From Adenophora triphylla var. japonica (taxonomy: Eukaryota; Streptophyta; Magnoliopsida; Asterales; Campanulaceae), in NCBI GenBank assembly GCA_022495995.1, contig JAFEMH010003619.1, positions 1 through 64,000 on the forward strand: a DNA stretch of 64,000 nucleotides. Direction: 5' to 3'. Every line of letters starts with the position of its first letter. Positions within the stretch are counted from its first letter, which is position 1. The position numbers were made by a program, and so were the translations under genes. The notes under the pieces are model-generated. The model did no database searches. It had not been told where the DNA came from and was given only the letters and a program-made list of their open reading frames with translations. Shown piece after piece: positions 1 through 11,499 of this stretch.

Positions 1-402
1 CCACCGCTACCACCACCACCACCACTACCACCGCTACCACCACCACCACCACTACCACCAAACAACAGCTTATATACTACGCTTCAATACTACCCCTACC
101 TCCTTTCTCTCTTTTTCTACCACTACTACAACGACTACCACTACCATCTCTACTACCTCCACCACTCCTACTATATAACTACCACTACTACCACTACTAC
201 CACCAATTTCTCACTATCACTACTCACCACCTCACTACTACCACTACTACCGCTACTACCACCACTACTCACCACTACTATTACTACTACCACCACCACC
301 ACCCACCACTACTACCGCCACTACCAATCACTACTACCACTACTACCACACTACCACTACTACTACTACTACCACTACCACCACTACTACCATTACTACT
401 AC
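1..402. repeat. ACC/ACT trinucleotide microsatellite
   Basis: Almost the whole stretch is made of ACC and ACT triplets (CCACCACTACTACC and variants), broken only near positions 61-135 by a short unique piece. It is low-complexity DNA with no coding signal. It runs directly into telomere-like repeats. Confidence 0.9.
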
Positions 403-900
403 CCTAAACCCCCAACCCCTAAACCCTAAATCATATATAAGTACTCTATACCCCTAAACCCTAAACTCTAAACTCCTAAACCCCAAATCTCAAATCTCAT
501 ATATACTTATACCCCAACCCCTAAACCCTTAATCATATACTTATACCCCTAAACCCTAAACTCTAACCCTAATCCTAAACCCTAAATCATATACTTATAC
601 CCCTAAACCCTAAACCCTAAACTCTAACCCTAAACCCGACCTCAAATCTCATATACTCATACCCCAACCCCTAAACTCCTTAATCATATACTCATACCCT
701 AAAAACCTAAACTCTAACCCTAATCCTAAACCCTAAACCCTAAATCTCATATACTTATACCCTTAACCCCTAAACTCTAAATCATATACTTATACCCCTA
801 AACCCTAAACTCTAACCCCTAAACCCTAAACCCTAAATTTCAAATATCATATACTTTCTATACCCCAACCCCTAACCCTAAATCATATACTTTATATCCA
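403..900. repeat. Degenerate interstitial telomere-like repeat array
   Basis: Many copies of CCCTAAA and near variants (CCCTAAAC, TCTAAACC, CCCTAATCC) alternate with a spacer reading about TCATATACTTATACCCC. The spacer recurs roughly ten times, so the array behaves as a higher-order repeat of about 35-70 bp built from plant telomere sequence. It is flanked by a microsatellite on one side and TE debris on the other, which fits an interstitial or former subtelomeric block rather than a live chromosome end. Confidence 0.85.
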
Positions 901-929
901 TAACAATCGCTTATTAAATCAGTTATAAC

Positions 930-1190
930 CGTTTGAAATTACAAACGCTTTTAACGTTTTCATTTAGTTTTTTAGAATTTCGCCCGCTTTTTAACGTTTC
1001 GCCTCGTTTTTTAGAATTTCAGCCATTTTTTAACGTTTCGGCTAGTTTTTACAATTTCAATCAAATTTTTAACGTTTTCAGTTAGTTTTTTAACATTTTC
1101 AGTTAGTTTTTCAAAATTTTGGGCTTAGTTTTTTGAAATTCCAAGCCAATTTTCTAACATTCTAGTTAATTTTTTTATGTTATCGCTTGC
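930..1190. repeat. Short degenerate tandem array (about 28-30 bp)
   Basis: The core TTTTTAACGTTTTCAGTTAG recurs about eight times with substitutions (TTTTTAACGTTTCGGCTAG, TTTTTAACATTTTCAGTTAG and others). No coding potential is seen. It may be subterminal repeat DNA of the transposon fragment that follows. Confidence 0.65.
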
Positions 1191-1199
1191 TGGTTTTGT

Positions 1200-1528
1200 T
1201 AATTAGTTCTAAAAATAATTAAAAATTAAATGTTATAATCACCACTGGAATAATTCAAGGCGATAAATTAAAAAAATAAAAAAAACAAAATCAATTTATC
1301 ACCTGACTCCGAATAATTTCGGGCTGGTCGTATAATTAAAAATAATTAAAAATTAAATGGGGAATCACCGACTAATAAATCTGTCAGCCGATAAATTAAA
1401 ATTAAATAAAAAAATTAATTTATCAATGATGGAATTATTCCGTCGCCGATTTATTTAAAAAAAAATTTAAAAACATTTAATTTCCACCAACGAAATAATT
1501 CCGTCGCCGTTTATTAAAAACTAGTAGT
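1200..1528. mobile_element. CACTA-like terminal fragment (right-facing end)
   Basis: The block repeats the motif AATTAAAAATTAAATG and CGACGGAAT/ATTCCGTCG-type words (written here with variants such as CGACGAAATAATTCCGTCG) and ends with ACTAGTAGTG, the reverse complement of a CACTACTAGT terminus. The same AATTAAAAATTAAATGTTAT block recurs at 6430-6460, where it also leads to a CACTA-type end. No matching left terminus was found, so this is treated as a fragment. Confidence is limited by the generic nature of AT-rich words. Confidence 0.5.
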
Positions 1529-2554
1529 GCTACCCGTGCGTTAAACACACGAAAAGAACACTTTTTAAAAATTTCGTTAACAAAGAAATTCAATTTTTTG
1601 ATTAACATAAAAGTGAAAAAAGTTATATTTTTAATTCAGGTTATTAATTCTGCATTTTAGTTACCTCGAGTTTGTCGAGATGTTTCAATTGGTTATCGAA
1701 TTTGCATTTGTGGCAATTTGGTTATCGAGTTTGTCATTTTGTTACAATTGGGTATATTTTTGGATCGCACGTTAGAAAACTAACGAACCATGGTTCACGT
1801 GCATTTCACGTGACTAACCGAAGGAGGTATTTTCGTCATTTTCGTGGAGAGAGACTTGGCACGGGTCATTCACGTGGCAATTTGGGCTGACTTCTTCATT
1901 ATAAACCTTAACTTCATCTTCCCTTTTATCCCCAATTTCAATTCAAAAGGCATCTCAAATGATATCCATGCCAATTAAATTGTCATAATATGGCATCACT
2001 AACACATAAAAAGACCAAAGTTAAGTTTTTTGCAACCAAAATACCCAAAGTTAAGTTTTTTACAACCAAAAGGCAAATGTGCTGTTGAAATTAGTCTTCT
2101 GTCAAATCTATGATGCTTGTGTCAATCTTCTTAGGTTTTGTCCATCGATTCCATTGAATTCAAGCAGAATCTTCTAACTCTTGGATGTTCAAGGCTGTGT
2201 TGTTGTTGATTTCCTTCACGTATTCTTTCTCGTGATGTAAAACCTTCAATTTGGGCAATTTTATGTACTCGACTTCTGTGGAGGTGGAGACTCACAGTGC
2301 TTCACCTTCAACAACAATTTCATTAAGTACCTAATAAAGACACAACATTAGTCCATAAATACTAAAAGTACCGAAAATAAAATATAGTACAAGCGGAGTC
2401 TCTTTAAAACCCTCATTTCAAGTGTACCCACAAATTGTATTTCCCTCTTCTCATTTAAAGCATGAGACAAATTCTTTAATAACATATCACATTCAAAAGT
2501 AGCTTAAAACTCATATTCGTAAATCACCGGAAAACAATTTTTTTAACCAAATGA
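1529..2554. other. Intergenic, no gene recognised
   Basis: No convincing coding region. A 25-30 bp direct duplication (AAAGTTAAGTTTTTTGCAACC and a near copy) lies at about 2018-2070. The small reading frame at 1672-1890 has no recognisable motif and atypical composition and is not called as a gene. Confidence 0.6.
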
Positions 2555-2715
2555 CATCCCCGCTTGTTAAGTCCACTTTTCTTGCACAAACTATATTTTT
2601 TTCGCCTTTGTCCCATAAGGATCCTTCCAATTTCTCTCAGAACCTGCAACAACAAACAAAAAAATTATAAATAAGAATACAGCTTAAGATACTAACACAT
2701 TATAACATCAATTAA

Positions 2716-3320
2716 AATTGTTTACCTCAATGCCATCTTGTTCTTTACCCAACGGACATCCTCCTCTTGTTATGTCTAATAGCTCCTGCACAAACTACAT
2801 ATATACGGCCTCGTCCTACGTGATCCTTCCCCTTGAACTTGCAACAACAAATAAAAGAAATTATAAATATACAAAGTGCTAATAACGTCTCGGCACCAAG
2901 GAATAACTCAACCGGGTGATTGACGGGCCGCACATTTAGTGCACCATCAACACCTTCTTCTTCTATACTAAGCATAGCTGTATAGGAGACTCCGACTATG
3001 GAATACGGATTACCGAAAGAAGACATTTTTGATAAAACTAAGAAACCCCTATATGTGTTGGCATTTTTACAAGGTAGGAGTAATGGGGTAATAAGTAAAG
3101 ATCATTAAGGCTAGCGATGGAAATGAAAAAGAGTCAAGTTAAAATGCTCAATAATCAAATAGGACTATCATTATGGGAAGGAGGGAAGAAAATAAAAGTA
3201 TACATAGATATTTTTAATCACCTTCGAAGGGAGTAATGTATCGATCCTAGAATGTTAAGTGAACTCGCGAAAAACAATGCCTTTCGCATGCACTACATGT
3301 ATATACATCCACTCAAAAAA
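2716..3320 (-). pseudogene. Zinc-knuckle gene fragment, copy 1 of a tandem triplication
   Basis: On the minus strand about 2745-2850 reads like a CCHC zinc-knuckle tail (HNKRRMSVG beside GKDHVGRG), corresponding to the better preserved copy 2. The duplicated unit also includes downstream sequence up to the motif ATGCACTACATGTATATACA. A related but poorer piece lies at 2555-2645. Such C-terminal knuckles (CxxCxxxxHxxxxC) occur in FAR1/MULE-type and other plant nuclear proteins, but there is too little here to name the gene. The copy is frame-damaged. Confidence 0.55.
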
Positions 3321-3347
3321 AAAAATCGACACTCACTCCAACACAAA

Positions 3348-4122
3348 ATTGTTTACCTCAATACCACTTTTGTTCTTTACCCAACGGACATCCCCTCTTG
3401 TTATGCCCACTTTTCTTACACAAACTACATTTATACGGGCATTGTCCCACGTGATCCTTCCCCTTCAACTCCGCAACAACAAATAAAAAAAAAAATTATA
3501 AGTATACATTGCTAATGACGTTCCGGCACCAAGGAATAATTAAACCGGGTGATCGATGGGCTGCACAATTAGTGCACCATCAACACTCGCTTCTTCCATA
3601 CTAAGCATAGCGTAAAGGAGACTCCGATACGGAATACAGACATCGAAAGAAGACATTTTTTATAAAACTAAGAAACCAGATGATGCGTGGCATTTTTTAC
3701 AAGGTAGGAGTAATTTGGGGTAATAAGTAAGGATCATTAAGGCTAGCGAAGGAAGAATGAAAATGAGCCGTTAAAATATTTGAATAAATGTAATAAGACT
3801 ATCATCACGGTAGACTATAAGAAAAAAAATACTATACATAGATATTTTTAATCGCCTTCGAAGGGAGTAATGTGACGTATCCAAGAATGTTATGAACCGG
3901 GCCGAAAACAATGCCTTTTGCATGCACTACATATATATACATCCACTAAAAAATTAAAAAATTGATACTTACTCTGTCCCAAAATGAATGTTCCATAGAA
4001 AGCTCGGGAGAGTGAATCTGCATAAGCAATAAGCTAAATCAGTAAGATGTACCAACAAAATAACAGGAACTCTGAAAAGAACAAACTCCGCTAATTAACT
4101 AATCAATACTTCATTTAAACAA
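3348..4122 (-). pseudogene. Zinc-knuckle gene fragment, copy 2 of a tandem triplication
   Basis: Minus-strand translation at about 3370-3480 gives a clear knuckle: CSLCKKSGHNKRGCPLG, with the CX2CX4HX4C spacing of CCHC zinc knuckles. The preceding residues are VAELKGKDHVGQCPYK. This copy carries both the knuckle region shared with copy 1 and the flanking region (from about 3735 on) shared with copy 3, so it links the three. No full-length frame is present. The gene family is uncertain; the knuckle style resembles MULE/FAR1-derived proteins. Confidence 0.6.
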
Positions 4123-4138
4123 ATTTTTGGGACTCTAG

Positions 4139-4520
4139 GTAAAGATCATTATAGGCTTGCGATGGAAATGAAAATGAGCCATTAAAATGTTTGAATAGTC
4201 AAATAGGACTATCATTATGGGACTGAGTGGAAGAAAAAAATACTTATAAAGCAAAATATTTTTAATCACATTCTCAGGGAGTAATGTATCGCATCCAAGA
4301 ATGTAATGAACCGGCTGAAAACAATGCCTTTTGCATGCACTACATATATATACATCCACTAAAAAAAATTGATACTTACTCCATCCGAAAATGAAAGTTC
4401 CATAGAAAGCTTCGAGAGTGACTCGCATAAGCAAGGCTAAATCAAGATGAAACCAACAAAATAAATGTAGAATCCGAAAGAACAAACCCGCTCGATTAGC
4501 CGATCAATTCTTCATTTAAA
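4139..4520 (-). pseudogene. Partial copy 3 of the tandem duplicated gene segment
   Basis: The sequence repeats the right half of copy 2, from AAAGATCATTA through TGCATGCACTACATATATATAC to the CTTCATTTAAACAA end, with many substitutions. It lacks the zinc-knuckle codons. The arrangement (copy 1 with left part only, copy 2 with both, copy 3 with right part only) is what unequal exchange or segmental duplication would leave. Confidence 0.6.
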
Positions 4521-4809
4521 CAACTCCGACCTAAAAAACCGCAACAAAAACATCAAAGAAAACACTAACAAAGAGAGAATCAATTAAAACCGTAAAGAAT
4601 TAAACCCGAATTTTTTTTAACAAAAAATTCAAATGCGTAAGAAGATTTTAGTCCAACTTAAGCTTGAAGACAAGGTAATAAAACAAAGATCGAAATGTAA
4701 GCATAATCGATGTTGGAAAGATCTAAATTGTATTAACAAGAAGAAGAAGAAGTAGCAAAGAATTACGGGACAATCCAATGTACCGGATAATTGTAGAGAG
4801 ATGAAGAAA

Positions 4810-5037
4810 TTATGAATCAATGTATACGACCAAGAATCCAATTTCTGTCAAAAAACCTGAACACGTATTGTCACTACCGATCAATCTCAACCTCCAAAAA
4901 TACATATGCCTTTTCTCTCTCGGGTCACTACCGACATACAAGGTTTCATCAAAATGCATTACCACCCGTATAGGATCAGCCATATACTTAAATAAAAACA
5001 ACATCAACAAAAGACAAAGCAATCGAGTTTGGATCAT
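4810..5037 (-). pseudogene. Possible N-terminal exon remnant of the zinc-knuckle gene
   Basis: A minus-strand frame contains MADPIRVVMHFDETLYVG followed by SDPREKRHMYFW. The start MADPIRVVMHFD resembles the N-terminus of plant MULE-type or related nuclear proteins, and it sits 5' of the zinc-knuckle fragments on the same strand, so it may be the first exon of the same decayed gene. This is inference from position and a short motif only; no splice structure could be confirmed. Confidence 0.3.
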
Positions 5038-5039
5038 AA

Positions 5040-6430
5040 ACCTTATAAAGGTGAAAATAAGTGAAAGAATGATATTATGTCCATCTCACTAAAATACGTA
5101 ACAATAAAATTACCTAAATAATAAATTAAACTACAAAAGCGGAAATTACTTACTCTAATGTGATTTATCAATACTATTGTCCGCAAAATAATCAATTCTC
5201 TTCTTATACAAACCAAAAAAAAAAAAATACTTGAAATTAGTGTATACATGCGTAAAATGAGAACTAACCTTTCTGGGCAAAAAGAATGATATTCCCACCA
5301 ACCATAAAGCCATACTTGCACAAACTAAAAATATGTAATTAGTGACGTGAAGTAAATGTTCTAAAAATGTTGAATAAAATCTAACTACATTAAGACGTCA
5401 TACAGTAGCCAAAGTGAAAGAAAAAAATATATAAAAGAATAAGTACTAACTCAGTTAATGCAATATTATAGACTATGCTATCAAGCGAGAAATCAATAAT
5501 AATTTTGAATATAGTAATTGCTAAAAAAATCATTAAGAATTTCAAAAAAGGGTTTTCATTTTCAAAGCTCCTAAATTTTAGGGATTTAGAAATTTAGGAA
5601 TCGAGTTTAGGATCTGAGGGAGAGATTATTAAGTGGAGAGAAATAAGTACCTTTAGTGGTGAAATGCCAGAACAATAACCTCGAGCCGGGAAATACTTCA
5701 ACAAAGAGCAACTTATCGAATCCTTCAACTTCACTGAAGCTTAAACTTTACAAAATCAATGTAGAAAATACAGTGAGGGTAGTAGACTTGCGTTTAAAGA
5801 ACATATGTCATTTTGGTCAAGACAGGTCACAAGACCAACTTCATTGTTAAAAATTCAAATATGTCAAAATAATTCGGGTAAAGATATTTATGATCTCAAT
5901 AGCTCATAAGAAATTTAGGGAAATTGAGTTTAGGATAAGAGGGAGAGCTGGATTAAGGGAGAGAAATATGTACCTTAACTTGGTCTAAACATCGGCGAAC
6001 ACTAGACGCGGGGAGAAGGGAAGATAGCCGAATCTCTCAGTATGGGGTAATTGCAGTGAAATCTGAGGCGATGGAGAAGGATTAACTGGCAATCACATGG
6101 AGGAGGAAGAGGGGCAAGTTGCGTGGTTTAGGGAATCGATAGAGAGGGAGGGAGAGCGTAGGGCATGGGAGAGAAGAGAGAACAACTGCGAATCTGGAAG
6201 GATAGAGAGAGAGAGAGAGAGAGGGTATACCCCGTGTATACGGAATATAAACAGTCTTTGGCTAATCGAGGAAGCATGCAACAATATTACATAGAGAATG
6301 ATGTTCAGTAATTAATAGTTGTTTGAACATTAAAGTCTAAATTTGTTTCCATTTTAAGAGAGTAGTTTTCCCGCTCATTTGGCTATTTTAGGAAATAGTG
6401 CTTAATCACTTCAGCCATTATATAGTTATT
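5040..6430. other. Intergenic stretch with GA-rich patch
   Basis: Nothing recognisable as a gene. A purine-rich stretch at about 6095-6230 contains a (GA)n run. Short open frames over this patch on both strands are by-products of low complexity. Confidence 0.6.
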
Positions 6431-6721
6431 GATAATTAAAAATTAAATGTTATAATCACCGACGGAATATTTCCGTCGCTGGTTTATTTAGCGACGGAAT
6501 ATTCCGTCGGTGACTTAGGCGCCAATTTAGTGGCGGTAATGAAACGAATATTCAAAGAATATTCGTTTCTAGCGACGGAAGTCAGCGACAAAATTTAATT
6601 TCGTCGGTAAAATTGACGCCAAATTTATTCCGTCGCTATAGCATAATTTTCGTCTCTATAGAGCGATGGAATGATTCTGCCACTGGGAATTCCATCGCTA
6701 AAGACACAGTTTCTGGTAGTG
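6431..6721. mobile_element. CACTA-family right end (fragment)
   Basis: The piece ends in ACACAGTTTCTGGTAGTG, the reverse complement of a CACTACCAGAAACTGTGT terminus, and is filled with inverted and direct copies of GCGACGGAAT/ATTCCGTCGC, the subterminal repeats expected of CACTA (En/Spm) elements. Its terminus closely matches that of the complete element at 10268-16500 (CACTACTAGAAAC). No left end was found within 5 kb upstream, so it is truncated or its left part has decayed. Confidence 0.7.
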
Positions 6722-7850
6722 AACACCTCTCTAAACTTTATTTTGTCTCGATTTACGCGTCATATGCCATTTTCGATCCGATCAAAATTCTCAAAATGTA
6801 GACGTAACGCCGTCTACGGGACTTGATACGTTTTAGTCCCTAATCATCTTCTCTCCCGTAAGAGAAGTAATTTCGGGTTAAAACGGCATCCAAGTCGCTT
6901 TTTTACTTTTCTGTCATTTACCGTTCGGATCGTTCGATCCGTTGATTCGCATTTTTACCGTCCGAACCATTTGGTTCGTGATTGTCATTTACAAGTCCGG
7001 ATCGTTTGATTCGTCGATATTGTCATTTACTTTACGCACCTTTATAAATACTGTCATTTACAAGTCCAAGCCGTTTTGTTTGTTGATAGTATTTACTTAC
7101 AAATGTCCGAGTCACAAAATGACTCGTTGATCGCAACTCATTTATTACCTTTTTCATAAAATTGGTAACATCGTAATGCCCTGTTCAAAACTGAAGTTCG
7201 TCATTCGAACTCCTTTTTAAAACCCCTCAAAATCGACGTTTGTCATTCAAACGCTCATTTTCGGCTCAAAATCGACGTTTGTCATTTAAATGCTCATTTT
7301 CGACTCAAAATCGAAGTTTGTCATTCAAACGCTCATTTCAAACTCAAAGTCGACGTTTGTCATTCAAACACTCATTTCAAACTCAAAATCGACGTTTGTC
7401 ATTTAAACGCTCTTTTACCAAAATCAACGTTTGTCATTCAAACTAAATATTCCAGTTCGTCATTCGAACTCCTTTTCGAACTCAAAATCGACGTTTGTCA
7501 TTCAAACGCTCTTTTTTACCACAATCAATGTTTGTCATTCAAACCAAGATTAAATCTTGTCATTACAGCTCCTTTTCAAAAGTAATATAAAAACACACAC
7601 ACACGCACACTTTTCGAGAAAGGTAGAAAGACTTGTCATACGAGGCGTTTCTAGTGATCTCAATATACTCTTCCCGAAACGTAACGTGACCTTCGAACCT
7701 AACAATCTCTGGTCAAAAGTCTTTTTTCATGTTTTTGCTACCAATCAAAACGATCCCTTTTTCAAAGCCTTTTCCTATGTTTTGGCTACCAATCAAAACG
7801 ACCTCCTTTTTCAAACCAGTCTTTTTCAAAGTTTAGGCTTATAATACAAA
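6722..7850 (+). mobile_element. Tat/Ogre-type LTR remnant with internal tandem arrays
   Basis: The segment has no coding sequence and ends at ...AATACA just before a TGGCGACTCC primer-binding-type site, the configuration of the 3' part of a plus-oriented Tat/Ogre LTR. It contains variants of GTCATTTAC(A)..TCGGATCGTTCGAT.. in its first half and a 39-40 bp tandem array in its second. The left boundary is unknown; the CACTA end at 6721 may have removed it. Confidence 0.5.
7190..7560. repeat. 39-40 bp tandem array
   Basis: About eight copies of a unit containing CGACGTTTGTCATTCAAACG plus CTCATTTCAAACTCAAAAT repeat with a period of 39-40 bp (starts near 7224, 7273, 7313, 7352, 7391). Each unit has a small internal dyad, CGTTTGTCATTCAAACG. 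The short Ser/Phe/Arg-rich frame read across it is a product of the repeat. Confidence 0.8.
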
Positions 7851-7856
7851 ACGGCG

Positions 7857-7870
7857 TGGCGACTCCTCTT
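7857..7870 (+). promoter_or_regulatory. tRNA-Arg-type primer binding site
   Basis: TGGCGACTCCTC follows the LTR-like segment. TGGCGACTC is the primer-binding start typical of Tat/Ogre-lineage Ty3/gypsy elements. A second example with the same lead-in (GGCGTGGCGACTC) lies on the minus strand at about 49360-49370. The internal Tat sequence here lasts only about 70 bp before copia sequence begins. Confidence 0.55.
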
Positions 7871-7936
7871 TCTTTTTCAGCGAGGTCCCAAGTTGTGAAA
7901 AGCCGCTCGCCGCGTCCCCCACCCCGCGTGATTCTG

Positions 7937-10267
7937 AAAATTTCGCATAATGAAGGACATTTGTTTCTAATTGAGAATAAGAAGTTTTCTATTTATTTAA
8001 ATGATATGATTTATTGTATTGCAAATTCATTTAATGGCCTTTATATCCTTGATATTGAGAAACAAAATGATGTTTAAGATATCTATCATGTGAATAAGAA
8101 ATCTAAACCGAATGATGTGAACAACACATTCATGTGGCATTGCCGGCTTGGTCATATAAATGAGAAACGCATTTCTAAACTTCATAAAGATGGACTTTTA
8201 GACTCACATGATTATGAATCATATGAGATATGCGAATCTTGTTTATTGGGTAAAATGACCAAACCATTTATTGGGTAAAATGACCAAACCACCCTACACT
8301 AAGAGTACTGGAAGGGCTAGTGACTTATTGGCCCTAGTACATACATATGAGTGTGGACCATTAAGTAGCATTGCTAGGGGAGGATTTCTATATTTCCTTA
8401 CATTCATGGATGACTTATCTAGATATGGCTAAGTCTATATGATGAAGTCCAAAAGTGAATCGTTTGAGATATTTAGAATATTTAAAAATGAAGTATAAAA
8501 TCAACTTGGCAAAACTATTAAAGTACTTAGATCTGATCGAGCTGGTGAATATTTAAGCCAAAAGTTTGACAATCATCTCAAAAACTGTGGAATAATTTCA
8601 GAGTTGACTCCACCCGGAACAACACAATGGAATGGTGTATCTAAGAGGAGGAATAGAAACTTGTTGGACATGGTTCGTTCGATGATGAGTCGAGTTGACC
8701 TTCCCATTTCATTTTAGGGACATGCATTAGAGACTCTACGTTCATACCGAACGCAGTCCCTACTAAATTGGCTCCTAAGACCCCACATGAGATGTGGCAT
8801 GGAAGAAAACCTAAGTTGTCTTTCATGAAGATTTAGGGTTGCGAAGCTTATGTGAAGAGACTTGTCTCCGATAAGTTAGCACCAAAATCTGACAAAGTTA
8901 TTTTCGTTGGTTATCCTAAGGAAACAAAAGGATATTACTTTTACAACCGCAATGAGAAAAAGTGTTTGTTGCTCAATATGGTACTTTTCTTGAGAAATAT
9001 TTTCTCAATAAAGGATCTAGTGGAAGTAAAACTAATCTTGAAGAAGTTCAAGAGCCCGAAGATAACATGGATCTGAGAGTAGAGATGGAACCAAGTTCAC
9101 AAGGAGTTGTGGAATCGGTTCAAGACACACAAGTCCATTCGTAGATCGGATAGGTTACGATCCGAACCCGAGATATATGGATTTCTCGTATTGAAAAGTA
9201 ATAAAGTGGAAGTCATTGAGAATAACGAACCTACTTCCTATCAAGAGGCGATGTCCAATTCGATTCGGATAAATGGCTAGGAGCCACGAAATTCGAATTA
9301 CAATCCATGCATGATAATCAAGTTTGGAACTTGATTGAGCCACCCGAAGGTAAAAACCATAGGGTGCAAGTGGGACTTCAAGAAGAAGACCGATATGGAT
9401 GGGAAGGTGCATACTTATAAGGCTAGGCTTGTAGCAAAGGGATATAGGCAAATTCATGGTATTGACTATGATGAAACCTTTTCGCCACAATGCTTAAGTC
9501 TGTTAGAATTTTAATTTCCATAGCCGCATATTACGACTATGAGATATAGGATATGGATGTCAAAACAGCTTTCCTAAATGGAAAGCTACTTGTGGATGTG
9601 TACATGACATAGCACAGAAGGGTTTGTCGATCCAAGAAATTCTAACAAAGTATGGAAGTTGCAAAGATCCATATATGGGTTGAAGCAAGCTTCTAGGAGT
9701 TGAAATCTTCGTTTTGAAGAATCGATCAAAGAGTTTGGCTTCATCAAGAACGAAGATGAACCATTTGTATACATAAAGTTCAGTGGGAGCATAATACTAT
9801 TTCTAATATTGTATGTCGATGATATCTTACTTATTGGAAATGATATTCAAGCACTTCAAATTGTCAAGTCTTGGTTAGGAAAGTGTTTCTTAATGAAAGA
9901 TATGGGTGAAGCCGCCTACATCCTTGGCATCAAGATCTATAGAGATATATCTAAAAGGAAGATTGGTTTGAGTTAAAGTACTTACATTGACAAAGTTCTT
10001 AGAAGATTCAAGATGGAAAATTCTAAGAGAGGAAACTTGCCAATGGGTCATGGTATTACTCTTAGCAAGACTCAGTGTACTAAGACAACTGGTGAGCGAA
10101 ATAGAATGAATGAGATTCCATACGCTTCGGCTATTGGAGCTACCATGTATGCCATGATTTGTACTAGACCTGATGTCTCGTATTCTCTAAGCATGACAAG
10201 TCGATACCAATCTAATCCTGGTGAAAACCATTGGATGGCAGTTAAGACGATTCTTAAGTACTTAAGA
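7937..10267 (+). pseudogene. Copia-C polyprotein, first part (pre-integrase, integrase, reverse transcriptase), decayed
   Basis: Translation shows the GAG-pre-integrase motif MWHCRLGHINEKRISKLH near 8130, integrase core pieces near 8500-8700 (TTQWNGV), the RT segment with MDVKTAFLNGKLL near 9550 and LYVDDILLIGND near 9810. Many stops and frameshifts interrupt it, for example a stop where the sister element has Trp in the phrase KIWGCEAYVKR (about 8835). It is the same family as Copia-B, which is its best local reference. The 5' LTR, gag and protease are missing; the copia similarity starts abruptly at about 7937 beside a Tat-type LTR remnant. The coding sequence continues after the CACTA insertion at 16501. 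Confidence 0.85.
10265..10267. repeat. Target site duplication AGA (left) of the CACTA element
   Basis: AGA precedes CACTACTAG, and AGA follows the right end at 16501-16503. Removing the element and one AGA restores the copia reading KYLRRTKDAFLVFG found intact in Copia-B. A 3 bp duplication is the CACTA superfamily signature. Confidence 0.95.
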
Positions 10268-10289
10268 CACTACTAGAAACAGGCCTTTT

Positions 10290-10770
10290 ACCGACGGAAA
10301 TTTCCGTCGGTAATTCCACATTTCCGACGGTAAATGGATATTACCGACGGAATTCGTCCGTCGGGTTCCGTCGGAAATAATTGGTTGGTAATACCGACGG
10401 ACAAATTCCGCCGGAAATACCGGCGGATTGTCCGCCGGAAAATCTGAAATTCCGCTGGAACCGTCCGTCTAAATGAGTAATGCCGGCCGGTTAACCTGAG
10501 CAATTGTCGTGAGGTTACCGATGGAATAATCCGTCAGTAAATAAAACCATTACCGACGGTTATAACCGTCGGAATCCATAAAATTTACCGCCGGATATGT
10601 CCGTCGGAAATCTTATCAGTAAACCGACTGATATATCCACAGTAATGAGTTTTATTTTTTTAATTTTTATTATTTTCCGACGGATATTTCCGCCGGAAAT
10701 TAGTATTATTTATTTTTTTTTATTAATTTACCGACGGAAATTTCCGTCGGTAATCCGCGATTTAAAAAAA
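10290..10770. repeat. CACTA left subterminal repeat region
   Basis: Dense direct and inverted copies of CCGACGGA/TCCGTCGG (for example CCGACGGAAATTTCCGTCGG at about 10311-10330 and again near 10730). These are the expected transposase-binding subterminal repeats. The mirrored set is at 16255-16485. Confidence 0.85.
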
Positions 10771-10879
10771 AAATTTCGTTTTTATTATTAAACCACCAGT
10801 AAACCTCGTCAAACCCGTTTTAAACAAATCTCAACAACAAACAAAACTACAAACAAACTACAAAAAAACTTCAAACAAA

Positions 10880-11270
10880 GGGAAAAAGGGTAATGGGAAA
10901 GGGATAAACCTCAAACTTGTTTTAAACAAATCCCATTATAAAAGAAACACAAACAAACTACAAACAAAGGGAAAAGGGGTAATGGGAAAGTGGATAAGGG
11001 GTAATGGGAAAGTGGAAAAGGGGAAGGGAAAAGGGAAGGGGAAAGGGGAAAAGGGGAAAAGAAAATTGTTTCGCTTGGGGAAAAGGGAAGGGAAAGGGAA
11101 AGGGAAAGGGAAACAAAATATATTTGTTTACATTACATGCCGCCCAAATAAAATGAATGTCAATCAACCACGACCCCCGACCACGAGCGCCGCGCTACCG
11201 CTACCGCTACCACCGCCACTACCACCGCCACTTCGCCTAAGGTATTGACCAACCGATTCATCGAAGCGCT
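10880..11270. repeat. Purine-rich and CCGCTACC low-complexity tracts
   Basis: GGGAAAGGG-type purine runs (10880-11110) are followed by a short CCGCTACCACCGCCACTACC tract (about 11195-11235). Reading frames across them are compositional artefacts. Confidence 0.75.
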
Positions 11271-11499
11271 ACCGCTATTACGCGGCCGCGTGGCCGTGAT
11301 TGCAAATTCATGGTAGCCAAGTATTGTTGCATGCGCCGCTCAAGTCCGTTGCTCCACTAGCCTCTCGCACTGGGCCGAAACCTAGGTCTCGCATCCGGGT
11401 CCGCACATGGGCCTCCACCTCGCGCCTCCACCCGCGCATCCACCCGGGCTTGCACCTGGCTCGGATCAGCTCCACTCGCCTCTCAACCTCTCTCGTTGA

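Noticed and set aside
403..900. A real chromosome end
   Set aside because: Repeats are degenerate, mixed with spacer sequence and followed by more than 60 kb of other DNA.
1672..1890. 72-codon plus-strand frame
   Set aside because: No known motif, no supporting context, and length expected by chance.
6097..6294. Small Glu/Arg-rich protein
   Set aside because: Driven by GA-rich low-complexity DNA; the opposite strand shows an equally open Ser/Leu-rich frame.
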